Below are positions 25,717 through 34,655 of a stretch of DNA of 37,387 nucleotides, one piece after another. The notes beneath the pieces are model-generated. The model was not told where the DNA came from, did no database searches, and saw only the letters and a program-made list of their open reading frames with translations. Numbering within the stretch: the stretch's first letter is position 1; each line of letters starts with the position of its first letter. A program made the translations under genes and the position numbers. The stretch lies in the NCBI GenBank assembly GCA_029261555.1, contig JAJDBB010000117.1, positions 1-37,387 on the forward strand, written 5' to 3'. This DNA is from Nitrospinaceae bacterium. GTDB lineage: Bacteria; Nitrospinota; Nitrospinia; Nitrospinales; JACRGP01.

Positions 25717-25746
25717 AACGGACGTAAATCAATCTCCCCCTCTAAA

Positions 25747-26244
25747 ATGCCCCGTTCCGGACCGTTCAAAATTTGCTTCGTTTGCCTCGGCAACATCTGC
25801 CGCTCCCCGTTGGCCCAGAGCGTGTTTGAAGACTTGGTCCGGCGCGAAGGCCTCGAAGGCCAAATTCAAATCGGCTCCGCCGGAACGGGAGGCTGGCACG
25901 TGGGCGATCCGCCGGACGCTCGAATGCAGGCCACCGCCAGGGAAAACGGCATTCAGATGACTTCGCGGGCCAGGCAATTCCAAGCCGCCGATTTCCAAAA
26001 GTTTGACCTCGTTCTGGCCATGGACCAAACCAACGAAGAAGAGCTTCGCCGCATCTGCCCCAACCGGGAGGCCGAAAAAAAAATCAAACTGTTTCGCGAC
26101 TTCGACCCAAAATCCCACGGCGACCTGGACGTTCCCGATCCCTATTACGGCGGGGACGCCGGATTCGACAATGTTTTTAATATCGTCCAACGCGCTTGTC
26201 CCGAAATCCTGCGCCATATTCAATCCGAATTATCCGAAGCTTGA
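25747..26244 (+). CDS. Low-molecular-weight protein-tyrosine-phosphatase family protein
   Basis: The 165-residue protein has the P-loop CLGNICRS (Cys13 nucleophile, Arg19) right after the first strand (FKICFV) and the general-acid loop VPDPYYGG (Asp131). It is full length for the family. The next gene, a fructosamine-kinase homologue, overlaps it by 1 bp. In several bacteria this pair has been described as a deglycation module in which the phosphatase acts on phosphorylated ribulosamine or erythrulosamine rather than on phosphotyrosine; that may be the role here. The ATG at 25747 has no clear ribosome site, being preceded by a C-rich run. Confidence 0.9.
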   Translation: MPRSGPFKICFVCLGNICRSPLAQSVFEDLVRREGLEGQIQIGSAGTGGWHVGDPPDARMQATARENGIQMTSRARQFQAADFQKFDLVLAMDQTNEEELRRICPNREAEKKIKLFRDFDPKSHGDLDVPDPYYGGDAGFDNVFNIVQRACPEILRHIQSELSEA

Positions 26245-27119
26245 TGCTTCCAGAACTCACCGCCGTTCTGCAATCGGTTTACGGCGAGTCCGTAAAAATT
26301 CAGTCAACGTCGTCTGTCGGCGGTGGAAGCATCAACCAATGCCAGGCGTTGACGCTGAACTACGGAAAAAAATTGTTTGTGAAATCCCACGCCGCTCCGC
26401 CCCAGGGTTTTTTCGCAAAGGAAGCGGAAGGACTGAACCTCCTGTGCCAAGCGGAAAACGGGCCGAGAGTTCCGGAAGTCGTGGCGTTGGGTCCGGGAGA
26501 CAATGCGCAATTCCTGATACTGGAATATTTGCAGGAGGCTGGACCAAACGCAGAATTTTATGTTCGGTTTGCTCAGGCGTTGGCCGGTATGCACGCAGTT
26601 ACGCAGGACCGGTTTGGTCTCGATCATGAAAATTTCATCGGCAAAACGCCGCAGCAAAACGAGTGGGAAAGCGACGGACTGGTCTTTTTCCGCGAGCGCC
26701 GCATACGCTTTCAGCAGGAGTTGGCGCGTAAAAGCGGGCGCCTGCCTAAGGCGATGGACCAAAATCTGGATCGCCTGTGCGAGCGCCTGCCGGACCTGCT
26801 GGACTTAACCGGCGAGCGGCCCGCGCTCTGCCACGGCGATCTGTGGTCGGGGAATTATTTTTGCGACGCCGACGGACGGCCCTGCATCTTCGACCCGGCG
26901 GCGCATTACGGACTGCGCGAAACGGACCTTGCCATGATGCAATTGTTTGGCGGTCCGCCCGAAAAATTTTTCGACGTTTACAACGAAGCGTTTCCATTAA
27001 ATCCCGGCTATTCCGAGCGCCGGGAAATTTTTAACCTGTACCATTTGCTCAACCACCTCAACTTGTTTGGCGGTTCGTATTTGTCCTCCGTTCAGCGAAC
27101 CGTCGAACAATTCATTTGA
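26244..27119 (+). CDS. Fructosamine kinase family protein (ketosamine 3-kinase)
   Basis: These kinases phosphorylate the sugar carbon-3 of glycated lysines so that the adduct falls off. The 291-residue protein has the protein-kinase-like fold: GGGSINQCQAL (26-36) in the nucleotide loop, Lys47 (KLFVKS), LEYL hinge, the catalytic HGDLWSGN (197-204) and metal Asp217 in IFDPAAHYGLRETDLAMMQLFGG. The ATG at 26244 overlaps the phosphatase stop by one base; a longer in-frame extension to 26196 lies within the phosphatase and is not needed. Most bacterial members favour ribulosamine or erythrulosamine. The macroglobulin gene starts 27 bp later. Confidence 0.92.
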   Translation: MLPELTAVLQSVYGESVKIQSTSSVGGGSINQCQALTLNYGKKLFVKSHAAPPQGFFAKEAEGLNLLCQAENGPRVPEVVALGPGDNAQFLILEYLQEAGPNAEFYVRFAQALAGMHAVTQDRFGLDHENFIGKTPQQNEWESDGLVFFRERRIRFQQELARKSGRLPKAMDQNLDRLCERLPDLLDLTGERPALCHGDLWSGNYFCDADGRPCIFDPAAHYGLRETDLAMMQLFGGPPEKFFDVYNEAFPLNPGYSERREIFNLYHLLNHLNLFGGSYLSSVQRTVEQFI

Positions 27120-27146
27120 TGAACCTCCAACTCAGGGAGTCGATTC

Positions 27147-30100
27147 ATGACTCGATCCGCCCTTTCAAAAACGTTCGCCCGAAATTTTATTTTTCCACTT
27201 CTTATTGCTTTCGCTTTTTTGCTGACCGGAGCGACCGCTCAATCCGATTATGAAAAACTAAAATCCGAAGCGGAGAAATATTTTGCGGAAGGGTCCTTCG
27301 CCCGCGCTCACAAGCTGTACCAGAAGGCGGATAAACTGAAGCTGGGCGCCGCAAGCGAGCGTTGGGTGGATTTCCGCGTCGCGGACACAAAGTGGCGTTC
27401 TCAGGCGGCAACGCAAACCCACGACAACTCCATTTACGAAGCGGCGCGCGCACAATTGGAATCCATGGTCCGCGATATCAAACGCATGGAAGAAAAGGAT
27501 CGTATTTGGGTGGAGGTCCACGAATCGTTGGGCGATTTCTGGTGGATGCGGAAAAATTCAAAAAACTGGGGCATGGGGTGGAACCATTACCAGAAAGCGT
27601 TGGACTGGTGGGCGGGGTCTTCGGACCTCGAAGGCGCGCGGGTGCGCTACCTGAACATGGTTTGGAAAGCGTCAAACCCGCCCTGGTTCGGCTCTAACTA
27701 TAGCTATGGGAATTACGGCAGTCTGCCTGCCAACGTTCTGGAAAACGCGCTGAAAATCGCCGTCTCCAAAAAGGATAAGGCCCGCGCCAATTACCTGCTC
27801 GCTATGACCCTGCGTCGTCAGGGCGGGCAGTGGGATCATTCTCGCCGGGTGGAAGCGGCGTTCGAGGCCGCTATCCAGGCCGGAAAGAGCGCCGAGTGGA
27901 TGGACGACGCGCTGTTCCATTACGCCCAATGGCTGTCCTCCTACGGTCCGGCGCGCATTCTGGAAAACGGACAACGCATCCAGCAACCAGACTACGTTAA
28001 GGCCGTTGCAAACTATCGCCGCATCCTGCGGGAGTTCCGCAAGGGCGAGACGCGGTTTTTTCCCCAGGCAAAACAAAACGTCAAGAACATCGTCTCGCCC
28101 GTTGTCGGGGTGCGCGTGTCCAACTACTTCATCCCCGGATCGGAAATTCAATACCACTTCAACTGGCGCAACGTGAAACGCGTCGACTTCGCCCTGTACG
28201 AGTTGGATCTGACGCGCGATCTTGATTTCTCGCATAATTCTAATAGGGATTTCGTCCAAAACGCGCGACCTCACACGTTGAAACAAATCCGCGAATGGTC
28301 GCACGAAACCAAAGACAACGGCACGCACATGCCCGGCAACGGAACGCTCCACCTGAATAAAAAACTGCCCATGGGCGCGTATTTGATTACCGCTTCGGGC
28401 GGCGGCAAAATCGCGCAGGATCTGGTTCTGGTGAGCGATGCCGCGCTGGTTTTGAAAAACGCGAAAAACCGCTCGCTGGTTTATTTGGCGGACGCGTTCG
28501 ACGGCTCGCCCATCCCCAAGGCCGAAGTTAAACTCTGGTCCTATCACCACACGCGCAACAAATGGCGCTGGCGCGGACAAAGCGAAACGACAGACAAGCA
28601 AGGCATGGCCGAGTTCAACGTCCGCCCCTCGGACAGCGGGGTCACGCAATTCGCCGTCGCAAAAATCGGCGACCGGCAAGCCCTCGTGCGTAGCAATAGT
28701 TATTACCGCTCCCACAACCAAAACGACGTGTGGAAAGTTTACGCCCACACCGACCGCCCGGCCTATCGTCCGGAAGAAACCGTACATTGGAAAACTACGG
28801 CGCGTATCTACGACGGCTCGGTTTACTCCACCCCCTCCGGAAAAACGCTGGAATACCAAATCCTCGATCCACGCGGAAGCAAGGTTGACGACGGCGAGGC
28901 GCGTTTGAACGATTACGGGAGTTTCTGGGGATCAGTAGACCTGACGAAAAACATGCCCCTGGGCGCTTACCAAATTCAGTTCTGGGACCGGGGCAAAAAA
29001 CATTTTCTCGGCCAGGCGCAACTGTTCCGGCTGGAGGAATACAAGCTTCCCGAATTTAAGGTGGCCGTAAAAGTTCCCGAGGAAGACGGCAAAAAGAAAA
29101 CGTTTCTTTTGGGAGAGACGGTGGAGGTCGACGTTCAGGCGGACTATTATTTCGGCGGCCCGGTGGCCAACGCCAACGTCGAAGTTGTCGTCTACCAGAA
29201 ACCCTTCCATCATACCTGGCGGCCGCCACGCCCCTATCCCTGGTACTACGCGGACATGCGCGTCCGGAACTATTATTATGGACGCGGCCAACAAGTGAAA
29301 CGCGAAGTCCTGAAAACCGACGCTATGGGCCGGGCAAAAATTAAACTAGAAACTCCGGCGAGCCAGGGCCAGGACCTGGAGTATGTGATCGAGGCGCGAG
29401 TGACCGATTCCTCGCGCAGGGAAATCGTCGGGCAGGGAGCCGTGCGCGTTTCCAAGCAACGGTACTTTGTTTATATGAACCCAGAGCATAATTTGTACCG
29501 TCCCGGCGACAAGGTGACGGTGAAGCTGAAAACCCTGGACGCCAACGGGCAGGCGTTGGCCGCCAAAGGCCAAGTGAAACTGACCCGCGAAACCTGGGTG
29601 GAGGTTTGGCTCGATCCCAAAGGCAAAGAGGTTCGTGGCGCCGCGTTGAAAAAAATTCGAAGCGATCGTTCCATCTTCCCGCCGCCGCCCACGCCGGGCG
29701 GGCTGGGCTGGCGGCACAAGTTCCAGGGTTACGAGCATGAAGAGATTCGAACCGTGTCGGTAAAAACCAACGATGAAGGCGAGGCTGAATTTTCCTTCAC
29801 AGCGGAACGCGAGGGTTACTACCGCGCCTCCTGGTTCAGCCGGGCTAAGGGCGAGGCTCCCATCACTGGGGAAACCGCAGTCTGGGTCGCTACCAACGCG
29901 ACGTCGGATCTGGGTTACCGCCACGGCGGACTGGAAATCATCGCCGACAAGGACACGTTTAAAACCGGACGCAAGGTTCCGGTCATGATTACGGTTCCGA
30001 CCAACGACTGTTGGGTTTGGTTCAGCGTTGAGGGGGACGATCTGTACGACCACCGTCTGGTGCATGTGACGGGGACGGTTAAATTGATCGAGCTGGATAT

Positions 30101-33100
30101 CGGGGAAAAACACACGCCCAATATTTTTCTCAACGCTGTCATGATCAGCGACGCGCAGTTTCACCAAACTTCAAAACAAATAGTAGTTCCGCCGGAGCGG
30201 AATTTCCTGAAGGTCAAAGTGGAGGCTGACAAAGAAGCCTATGAGCCGCGCGAGAAGGGAGTCTTTACGGTGACGACCCTGAACCACGAGGATAAACCGG
30301 TCTCCGCCGAAGTCGCGCTGGCGCTGGTGGACGCGTCGGTGTTCTATATTCAGCAGGACCTGGCGGGCGACCCGCGAAAATTTTTCTTCGGGACCAAGCG
30401 GGGGCAACGGATTTCGACTCAAAGTTCCCTGCAAATAAAATCATTTGTCCATTGGGAAGAGGACGACGAGGGCCAGCTTAAAAATGAAACCCGGCATAGG
30501 CAGGAAAATTTAAACGGCCGCTTTGACGACAAAGATCGCGTCGGAGGGAAATACAAAAAGCGCAACGCGCCCGGAAAATCCCGGAGGATGGTCGCAAAAT
30601 CTGCGGGCTTGGCGAGCGCTATGGATTCCATGGAATCCAAGGAATCTTTTTCTCAATTTGCGCTGGAAGAGGCCGAGGCTCCGGCCAACATTGTTGGAGG
30701 CGGAGCGGAGAGCCAACAGGGCTCGACTGTACAGGTGCGCAACGATTTTCGTTCCACGGTTTTCTGGCAGGGGGACGTGCATACGGGAAAGAACGGCAAG
30801 GCGCGAGTGGAAGCGAAGTTTCCCGACTCGCTGACACAATGGAGGGCGACGGCGCGCGCCGCGACAAAGAAAAACCATTTCGGGATCGAAACGGCGCAAG
30901 TCCGTACGCGCATGCCGCTGATCGTTCGCCTGCAGGCGCCGCGATTTTTTGTCGAGGGCGACGAGACGGTCGTCTCGGCGGTGATCAATAACAACACGGA
31001 CGAAACCCTGACCGTTACCCCCGCGCTGAAAGTTTCCGGTCTCACGGTTCTGGGATACCTTTCCGGCGACAAGATCAAAAAAGGAACGCCCCCGGCGTTG
31101 ACCGTGCCAGCGGGCGGCGAGGCCCGCGTCGACTGGCGCGTTCGTTCTGACCAGCCGGGAGAAGCGCGACTGCGCGTCGACGCCCAATCGAAATCGAAAA
31201 AATTCGCCGACGCCATGGAAAAAAGTTTCATCGTCCACGAACACGGCGTCGAAAAATTCATTGCCAAATCCGGCAAACTCCGGGAACAAAAAATCGCGTT
31301 TGATCTGACCCTGCCGAAGGAGCGGCGCGACGGCTCCACAAGCATGACGGTACAGGTATCGCCGAGCCTGGCGGTTTCGTTGTTGGACAGTCTGCCGTAC
31401 CTCATCGATTATCCTTACGGGTGCACGGAACAAACGATGAGCCGCTTTCTACCTGCGGTGATCACTATGAACACGCTGGAGTCCATGGGGCTTGCGCCGG
31501 AAGACGTCGCAGGCCGGATGTTCGGCGGGATCGAGCCGCAACACGCGGACAAGATACATTCCAAAGGCAAAAGGGATCTTGCAAAGTTGCGCTCCATGGT
31601 TAACGAGGGATTGGAGCGCTTGTACGACTTTCAACACTCCGACGGCGGCTGGGGCTGGTGGAAAAGGGGCGAAAGCGATTTGTTCATGACGGCCTACGTT
31701 TTATGGGGACTCGGCCTGGCAAAGGAATCCAATGTTGAAGTGGACGGCGCCGTCGTGACGCGAGCCTTCGATTTCCTGACCAAAAAACTGGTCGAAGAGG
31801 AGTTGAACTACGACCGGCAGGCCTGGGCCTTGCACGCCGTGTCGACCGTGCATCGCGTTTACGATTACCGGCGCGCGCACAAATATCAAAAAAAGGCGTT
31901 CGAAAATCTCTGGGAGAACCGAGGGAAGTTGAACGCATACACACGCGCCCTGTTGACGTTGAGCGCAGTGAATTATGGCTGGAGCGACAAGGCGAAAATT
32001 CTGGCGCGCAACCTGGAAAATGGACTCAAGCGCTTCGGGTCGGGATCGCAAATCAATCCGGACTTGAAAGGCAACGCTGGAGCGGGCGAAGTGGAATCCG
32101 CCCACTGGGGCGCGGACGGGATTTACTACCGTTGGTCGGACGGCGGCGAGGAGGCGACGGCGTTTGGACTCATGGCGTTGATGGCCGTCGATTCAAAAAA
32201 TCCGCTCGTCGAACCCATCGTCAACTGGATGATCCAAAACCGGCGCGGGGCGCAGTGGAGCAACACACGGGATACGGCAATCAGCGTGCTGGCGTTGAAC
32301 CAATACCTGCGACAAAGCGGCGAGCTTTCCGCCAACCTGGAATACGAACTGCTCGTGAACGGCCATCGCGTGGCGCATAAAAAAATCGCGCCGAAGGACG
32401 TCATCGCCGCGCCCAGCGTGTATCCGGTCAAGGCGGAATATATCAAGGACGGCGCCAACCGGATCGAAATCGTGAAGAAGTCCGGCAAGGGCCCGTTGTA
32501 CTTCTCCGCGCGCGCAAAATTTTTCAGCCTGGAAGAACCGGTGACGTCCGCGGGCAACCAGATTTTTGTGCGTCGGCAATATTACAAACTGGAAGGCCGC
32601 CCGACGCTACTTAAAGGGTACGTTTACGAAAAGAAACCGCTGAACGACGGCGACTCCATCGTCAGCGGGGAACGCGTGGAAACGGTGATCACCGTCGAGA
32701 GCAAGAACAATTACGAGTATCTACTGTTCGAGGATTTGAAACCGGCGGGGTTTGAGGCCGTGCTGTTGAAAAGCGGCGAGAATCTTTACGCAAAGGAATT
32801 AAAATCGGCGGCGATCACGCGCAAATTCAAAAAGAAAAAAACCCGGCGGAAGATATCCAACCGCGTCGAGGAGCCGCTGGACCATACCGGGCGGCAGCGC
32901 TGGGTGCATCAGGAACTGCGCGACCGCAAGGTGGCGATGTTTATCGATAAACTGCCGGAGGGCGTGTGGGAGATTCGTTACACCCTGCGCGCGGAAGTTC
33001 CTGGCAGGTTCCACGCCCTGCCGGTGATGGGCCACGCCATGTACGTCCCGGAAATCCGCGCCAACGGCAAAGAGATCCGCGTGCAGGTCAAGGACCGCTA

Positions 33101-33101
33101 G
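27147..33101 (+). CDS. Alpha-2-macroglobulin family protein with thioester
   Basis: Bacterial alpha-2-macroglobulins are thought to trap proteases in the periplasm. This 1984-residue protein has a Sec signal (about 10-32, FPLLIAFAFLLTGATAQ) with no lipobox Cys. A TPR-like helical N-terminal region runs to about 320. Macroglobulin domains follow (HTDRPAYRPEETVHW near 533; EHNLYRPGDKVTVKLKTL near 778). A charged, K/R-rich, low-complexity stretch at about 1100-1190 is a possible bait region. The A2M domain has TVFWQGDVHTGKNGKA near 1205, and the thioester motif YGCTEQ (Cys1426, Gln1429) sits at the start of the alpha/alpha toroid (DGGWGWWKRG near 1500). AGGGAG stands 8 bases before the ATG. A dispersed repeat hairpin begins at the stop codon. 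The pbpC gene, a common neighbour, is absent. Confidence 0.93.
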   Translation: MTRSALSKTFARNFIFPLLIAFAFLLTGATAQSDYEKLKSEAEKYFAEGSFARAHKLYQKADKLKLGAASERWVDFRVADTKWRSQAATQTHDNSIYEAARAQLESMVRDIKRMEEKDRIWVEVHESLGDFWWMRKNSKNWGMGWNHYQKALDWWAGSSDLEGARVRYLNMVWKASNPPWFGSNYSYGNYGSLPANVLENALKIAVSKKDKARANYLLAMTLRRQGGQWDHSRRVEAAFEAAIQAGKSAEWMDDALFHYAQWLSSYGPARILENGQRIQQPDYVKAVANYRRILREFRKGETRFFPQAKQNVKNIVSPVVGVRVSNYFIPGSEIQYHFNWRNVKRVDFALYELDLTRDLDFSHNSNRDFVQNARPHTLKQIREWSHETKDNGTHMPGNGTLHLNKKLPMGAYLITASGGGKIAQDLVLVSDAALVLKNAKNRSLVYLADAFDGSPIPKAEVKLWSYHHTRNKWRWRGQSETTDKQGMAEFNVRPSDSGVTQFAVAKIGDRQALVRSNSYYRSHNQNDVWKVYAHTDRPAYRPEETVHWKTTARIYDGSVYSTPSGKTLEYQILDPRGSKVDDGEARLNDYGSFWGSVDLTKNMPLGAYQIQFWDRGKKHFLGQAQLFRLEEYKLPEFKVAVKVPEEDGKKKTFLLGETVEVDVQADYYFGGPVANANVEVVVYQKPFHHTWRPPRPYPWYYADMRVRNYYYGRGQQVKREVLKTDAMGRAKIKLETPASQGQDLEYVIEARVTDSSRREIVGQGAVRVSKQRYFVYMNPEHNLYRPGDKVTVKLKTLDANGQALAAKGQVKLTRETWVEVWLDPKGKEVRGAALKKIRSDRSIFPPPPTPGGLGWRHKFQGYEHEEIRTVSVKTNDEGEAEFSFTAEREGYYRASWFSRAKGEAPITGETAVWVATNATSDLGYRHGGLEIIADKDTFKTGRKVPVMITVPTNDCWVWFSVEGDDLYDHRLVHVTGTVKLIELDIGEKHTPNIFLNAVMISDAQFHQTSKQIVVPPERNFLKVKVEADKEAYEPREKGVFTVTTLNHEDKPVSAEVALALVDASVFYIQQDLAGDPRKFFFGTKRGQRISTQSSLQIKSFVHWEEDDEGQLKNETRHRQENLNGRFDDKDRVGGKYKKRNAPGKSRRMVAKSAGLASAMDSMESKESFSQFALEEAEAPANIVGGGAESQQGSTVQVRNDFRSTVFWQGDVHTGKNGKARVEAKFPDSLTQWRATARAATKKNHFGIETAQVRTRMPLIVRLQAPRFFVEGDETVVSAVINNNTDETLTVTPALKVSGLTVLGYLSGDKIKKGTPPALTVPAGGEARVDWRVRSDQPGEARLRVDAQSKSKKFADAMEKSFIVHEHGVEKFIAKSGKLREQKIAFDLTLPKERRDGSTSMTVQVSPSLAVSLLDSLPYLIDYPYGCTEQTMSRFLPAVITMNTLESMGLAPEDVAGRMFGGIEPQHADKIHSKGKRDLAKLRSMVNEGLERLYDFQHSDGGWGWWKRGESDLFMTAYVLWGLGLAKESNVEVDGAVVTRAFDFLTKKLVEEELNYDRQAWALHAVSTVHRVYDYRRAHKYQKKAFENLWENRGKLNAYTRALLTLSAVNYGWSDKAKILARNLENGLKRFGSGSQINPDLKGNAGAGEVESAHWGADGIYYRWSDGGEEATAFGLMALMAVDSKNPLVEPIVNWMIQNRRGAQWSNTRDTAISVLALNQYLRQSGELSANLEYELLVNGHRVAHKKIAPKDVIAAPSVYPVKAEYIKDGANRIEIVKKSGKGPLYFSARAKFFSLEEPVTSAGNQIFVRRQYYKLEGRPTLLKGYVYEKKPLNDGDSIVSGERVETVITVESKNNYEYLLFEDLKPAGFEAVLLKSGENLYAKELKSAAITRKFKKKKTRRKISNRVEEPLDHTGRQRWVHQELRDRKVAMFIDKLPEGVWEIRYTLRAEVPGRFHALPVMGHAMYVPEIRANGKEIRVQVKDR

Positions 33102-33290
33102 GCCGGGGAAGCCCCCGGCCAGGCAAGCGCCTGGAGGCTGCTCGCCGCAGGGGCAATAAGCGCAACCTAACTGGAAAGAGCTACGGGCTTGGGTGAGTTT
33201 GCATCTCGAATGCAAAAACGAAAGTACGATAGGCTGGAGTTCGAGTTAAGAATCCGTTTTCAATCGCCAACTACTGGCTCAGGCGCCTTG
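33101..33290 (+). repeat. Dispersed 3'-end repeat, copy C, after the macroglobulin gene
   Basis: The element begins on the last base of the stop codon with two successive perfect hairpins sharing an AAGC loop, GGCCGGGG-AAGC-CCCCGGCC (33101-33120) and CCAGGC-AAGC-GCCTGG (33119-33134). It continues through GGGCAATAAGCGCAAC, a core with GGTGAGTTTGCATCTCGAATGC, then GGAGTTCGAGTTAAGAATC, and ends in CAATCGCCAACTACTGG. It aligns over most of its length with the complement of 23453-23611. Together with the promoter that follows, it accounts for the 328-bp gap between the genes. Confidence 0.8.
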
Positions 33291-33295
33291 CCGGC

Positions 33296-33324
33296 TTGTC
33301 AAACGCGAAACCTTTTGCGATAAT
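33296..33324 (+). promoter_or_regulatory. Sigma-70 promoter for the M23 peptidase gene
   Basis: TTGTCA (33296-33301) and GATAAT (33319-33324) are separated by exactly 17 bp, each matching consensus at 5 of 6, with a TGC extension before the -10. Transcription would start near 33331, giving a leader of about 100 nt. The -35 lies at the distal boundary of repeat copy C. Confidence 0.58.
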
Positions 33325-33429
33325 GCCCGTGCTGGAGCGTCGTATCGGACGGCTCTGGAAATTTCTTGATTGTCTTCATAAAGCCCCTCTTTTGTTCATT
33401 TCATTTCCATCCAAACTCAACCGCTTCGT

Positions 33430-34572
33430 ATGAATAACGAATATTTGTTGCGGGACCATAAATTCAATTCCGCCCGGCCGCCTCGATCCAAAAATTTTTT
33501 GTTAACGGCGATGTTGATCGCGTCGCTTGGCCTGAACGCCTATTTTTTGTTTTACGATAAAGTCGGAGAATGGACGAGCACGGCGTCGGCGGCGTTGCAT
33601 CGAACCGAGCCGAAAACCCAATCGCTCCCAACGGAGAAAAAGAGGGTGGTAAAACCGGTCGCCGTCAAAGCGGCTGAGCGGCCCGTCCGCAAGGAGGCGC
33701 CGCAAGCGCGGGCGTTTGAGGTCAAACGCACGGCGTATATCTCCGAAGACCGTTCCGGCGACCCGTCTGCGCGATTCCTGCGGTTCAAGATCAAACATTC
33801 CCTCAACCACAGCGTGTGCGTATTGGACGTCGAAAAGGAGTGCGCCCAGCTTTCGGCGCATATTGGCAGACTGCTCGCCTGGTTCTTGGATATAGATTCT
33901 CAGATGCGCAAGGGCGACGCGTTGGAAACCATCTATAAAAAAACCGACGACCCGTCGCCGTTTAAAATTTTAAGACTGACGTACCGCAGTCAATATTTGA
34001 ACAAGACGTTCGAGGCGAATTATTTTGAAAGCCCGGAGACGACCGGATATTTCGACGGACGCGGCAACGACGTCGCCCTCCGGCTGAAACCTCCGAAGGC
34101 GCCGATGAAGGATTATATTGAGATCACCTCGCTTCCGGGAGACTACCGCAAGGGACGCCTGCGCGGGCATTCTGGCGCGGATTTTAAGGCCGCGGTGGGA
34201 ACGCCGGTTTATTCCAGTTTTGATGGACGGGTGACGCGGATCAACTGGAATTTTTCGCGCAACGGCGACTGCGTGGAGGTCGAACATCCCCGGCTGGGAA
34301 TCAAAACGCTGTACCTCCATCTGAACAAGGTATTAGTGAAGAAAGGCCAGAGGGTTGGCGCGGGGCGGCAGATCGGGGAGTCCGGCAACACGGGCAGGAG
34401 TTTTGGCCCGCACCTGCATTATGAAATTCAGAGCCTCAAGCGACGAGAGAAAATAATCAATCCTTTTAAATTTCGCCACCACGCAACGTTCACCCGAAAA
34501 ATCCCCTCGGCGCGTTTGGAAGACTTTAAAAAAACGATTCGGCTTTACGAGGCGGTCGCGCGGTCCGGTTGA
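33430..34572 (+). CDS. Membrane-anchored M23 (LytM-type) peptidase
   Basis: M23 enzymes are zinc endopeptidases that cut peptidoglycan cross-bridges. The 380-residue protein has one N-terminal membrane anchor (about 22-42, NFLLTAMLIASLGLNAYFLF) and a basic, Pro/Lys/Arg-rich linker to about 105. A middle domain similar to the OapA/NlpD-associated region (about 130-230; MRKGDALETIYKK, RLTYRSQYLNKTFEANYFE) follows, then the catalytic domain with the zinc ligands His247 and Asp251 (HSGAD) and His328/His330 (HLHYE). All metal residues are present, so it should be active in the periplasm. No Shine-Dalgarno is seen. A dispersed repeat starts right at its stop codon. Confidence 0.92.
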   Translation: MNNEYLLRDHKFNSARPPRSKNFLLTAMLIASLGLNAYFLFYDKVGEWTSTASAALHRTEPKTQSLPTEKKRVVKPVAVKAAERPVRKEAPQARAFEVKRTAYISEDRSGDPSARFLRFKIKHSLNHSVCVLDVEKECAQLSAHIGRLLAWFLDIDSQMRKGDALETIYKKTDDPSPFKILRLTYRSQYLNKTFEANYFESPETTGYFDGRGNDVALRLKPPKAPMKDYIEITSLPGDYRKGRLRGHSGADFKAAVGTPVYSSFDGRVTRINWNFSRNGDCVEVEHPRLGIKTLYLHLNKVLVKKGQRVGAGRQIGESGNTGRSFGPHLHYEIQSLKRREKIINPFKFRHHATFTRKIPSARLEDFKKTIRLYEAVARSG

Positions 34573-34655
34573 CCGGCGTAGCCGCCGGTGGCAAATAGTG
34601 TGACGTTTGAGGGAAACGGTTCAAGTATCACGGTGAGCTTGCAACTCAGACTCCG
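34573..34655 (+). repeat. Dispersed 3'-end repeat, copy D (partial), after the M23 gene
   Basis: Directly after the M23 stop codon lies the hairpin CCGGCG-TAGC-CGCCGG (34573-34588), then TGGCAAATAGTGTGACG, a variable segment and TCACGGTGAGCTTGCAACTC. These align with copies A and B in the same order and orientation. The distal half is absent, because the convergent ABC permease ends at 34646. Confidence 0.68.

Noticed and set aside
27672-28859. 395-residue minus-strand ORF inside the macroglobulin gene
   Set aside because: It is an antisense shadow; codon periodicity and domains support the + strand only.
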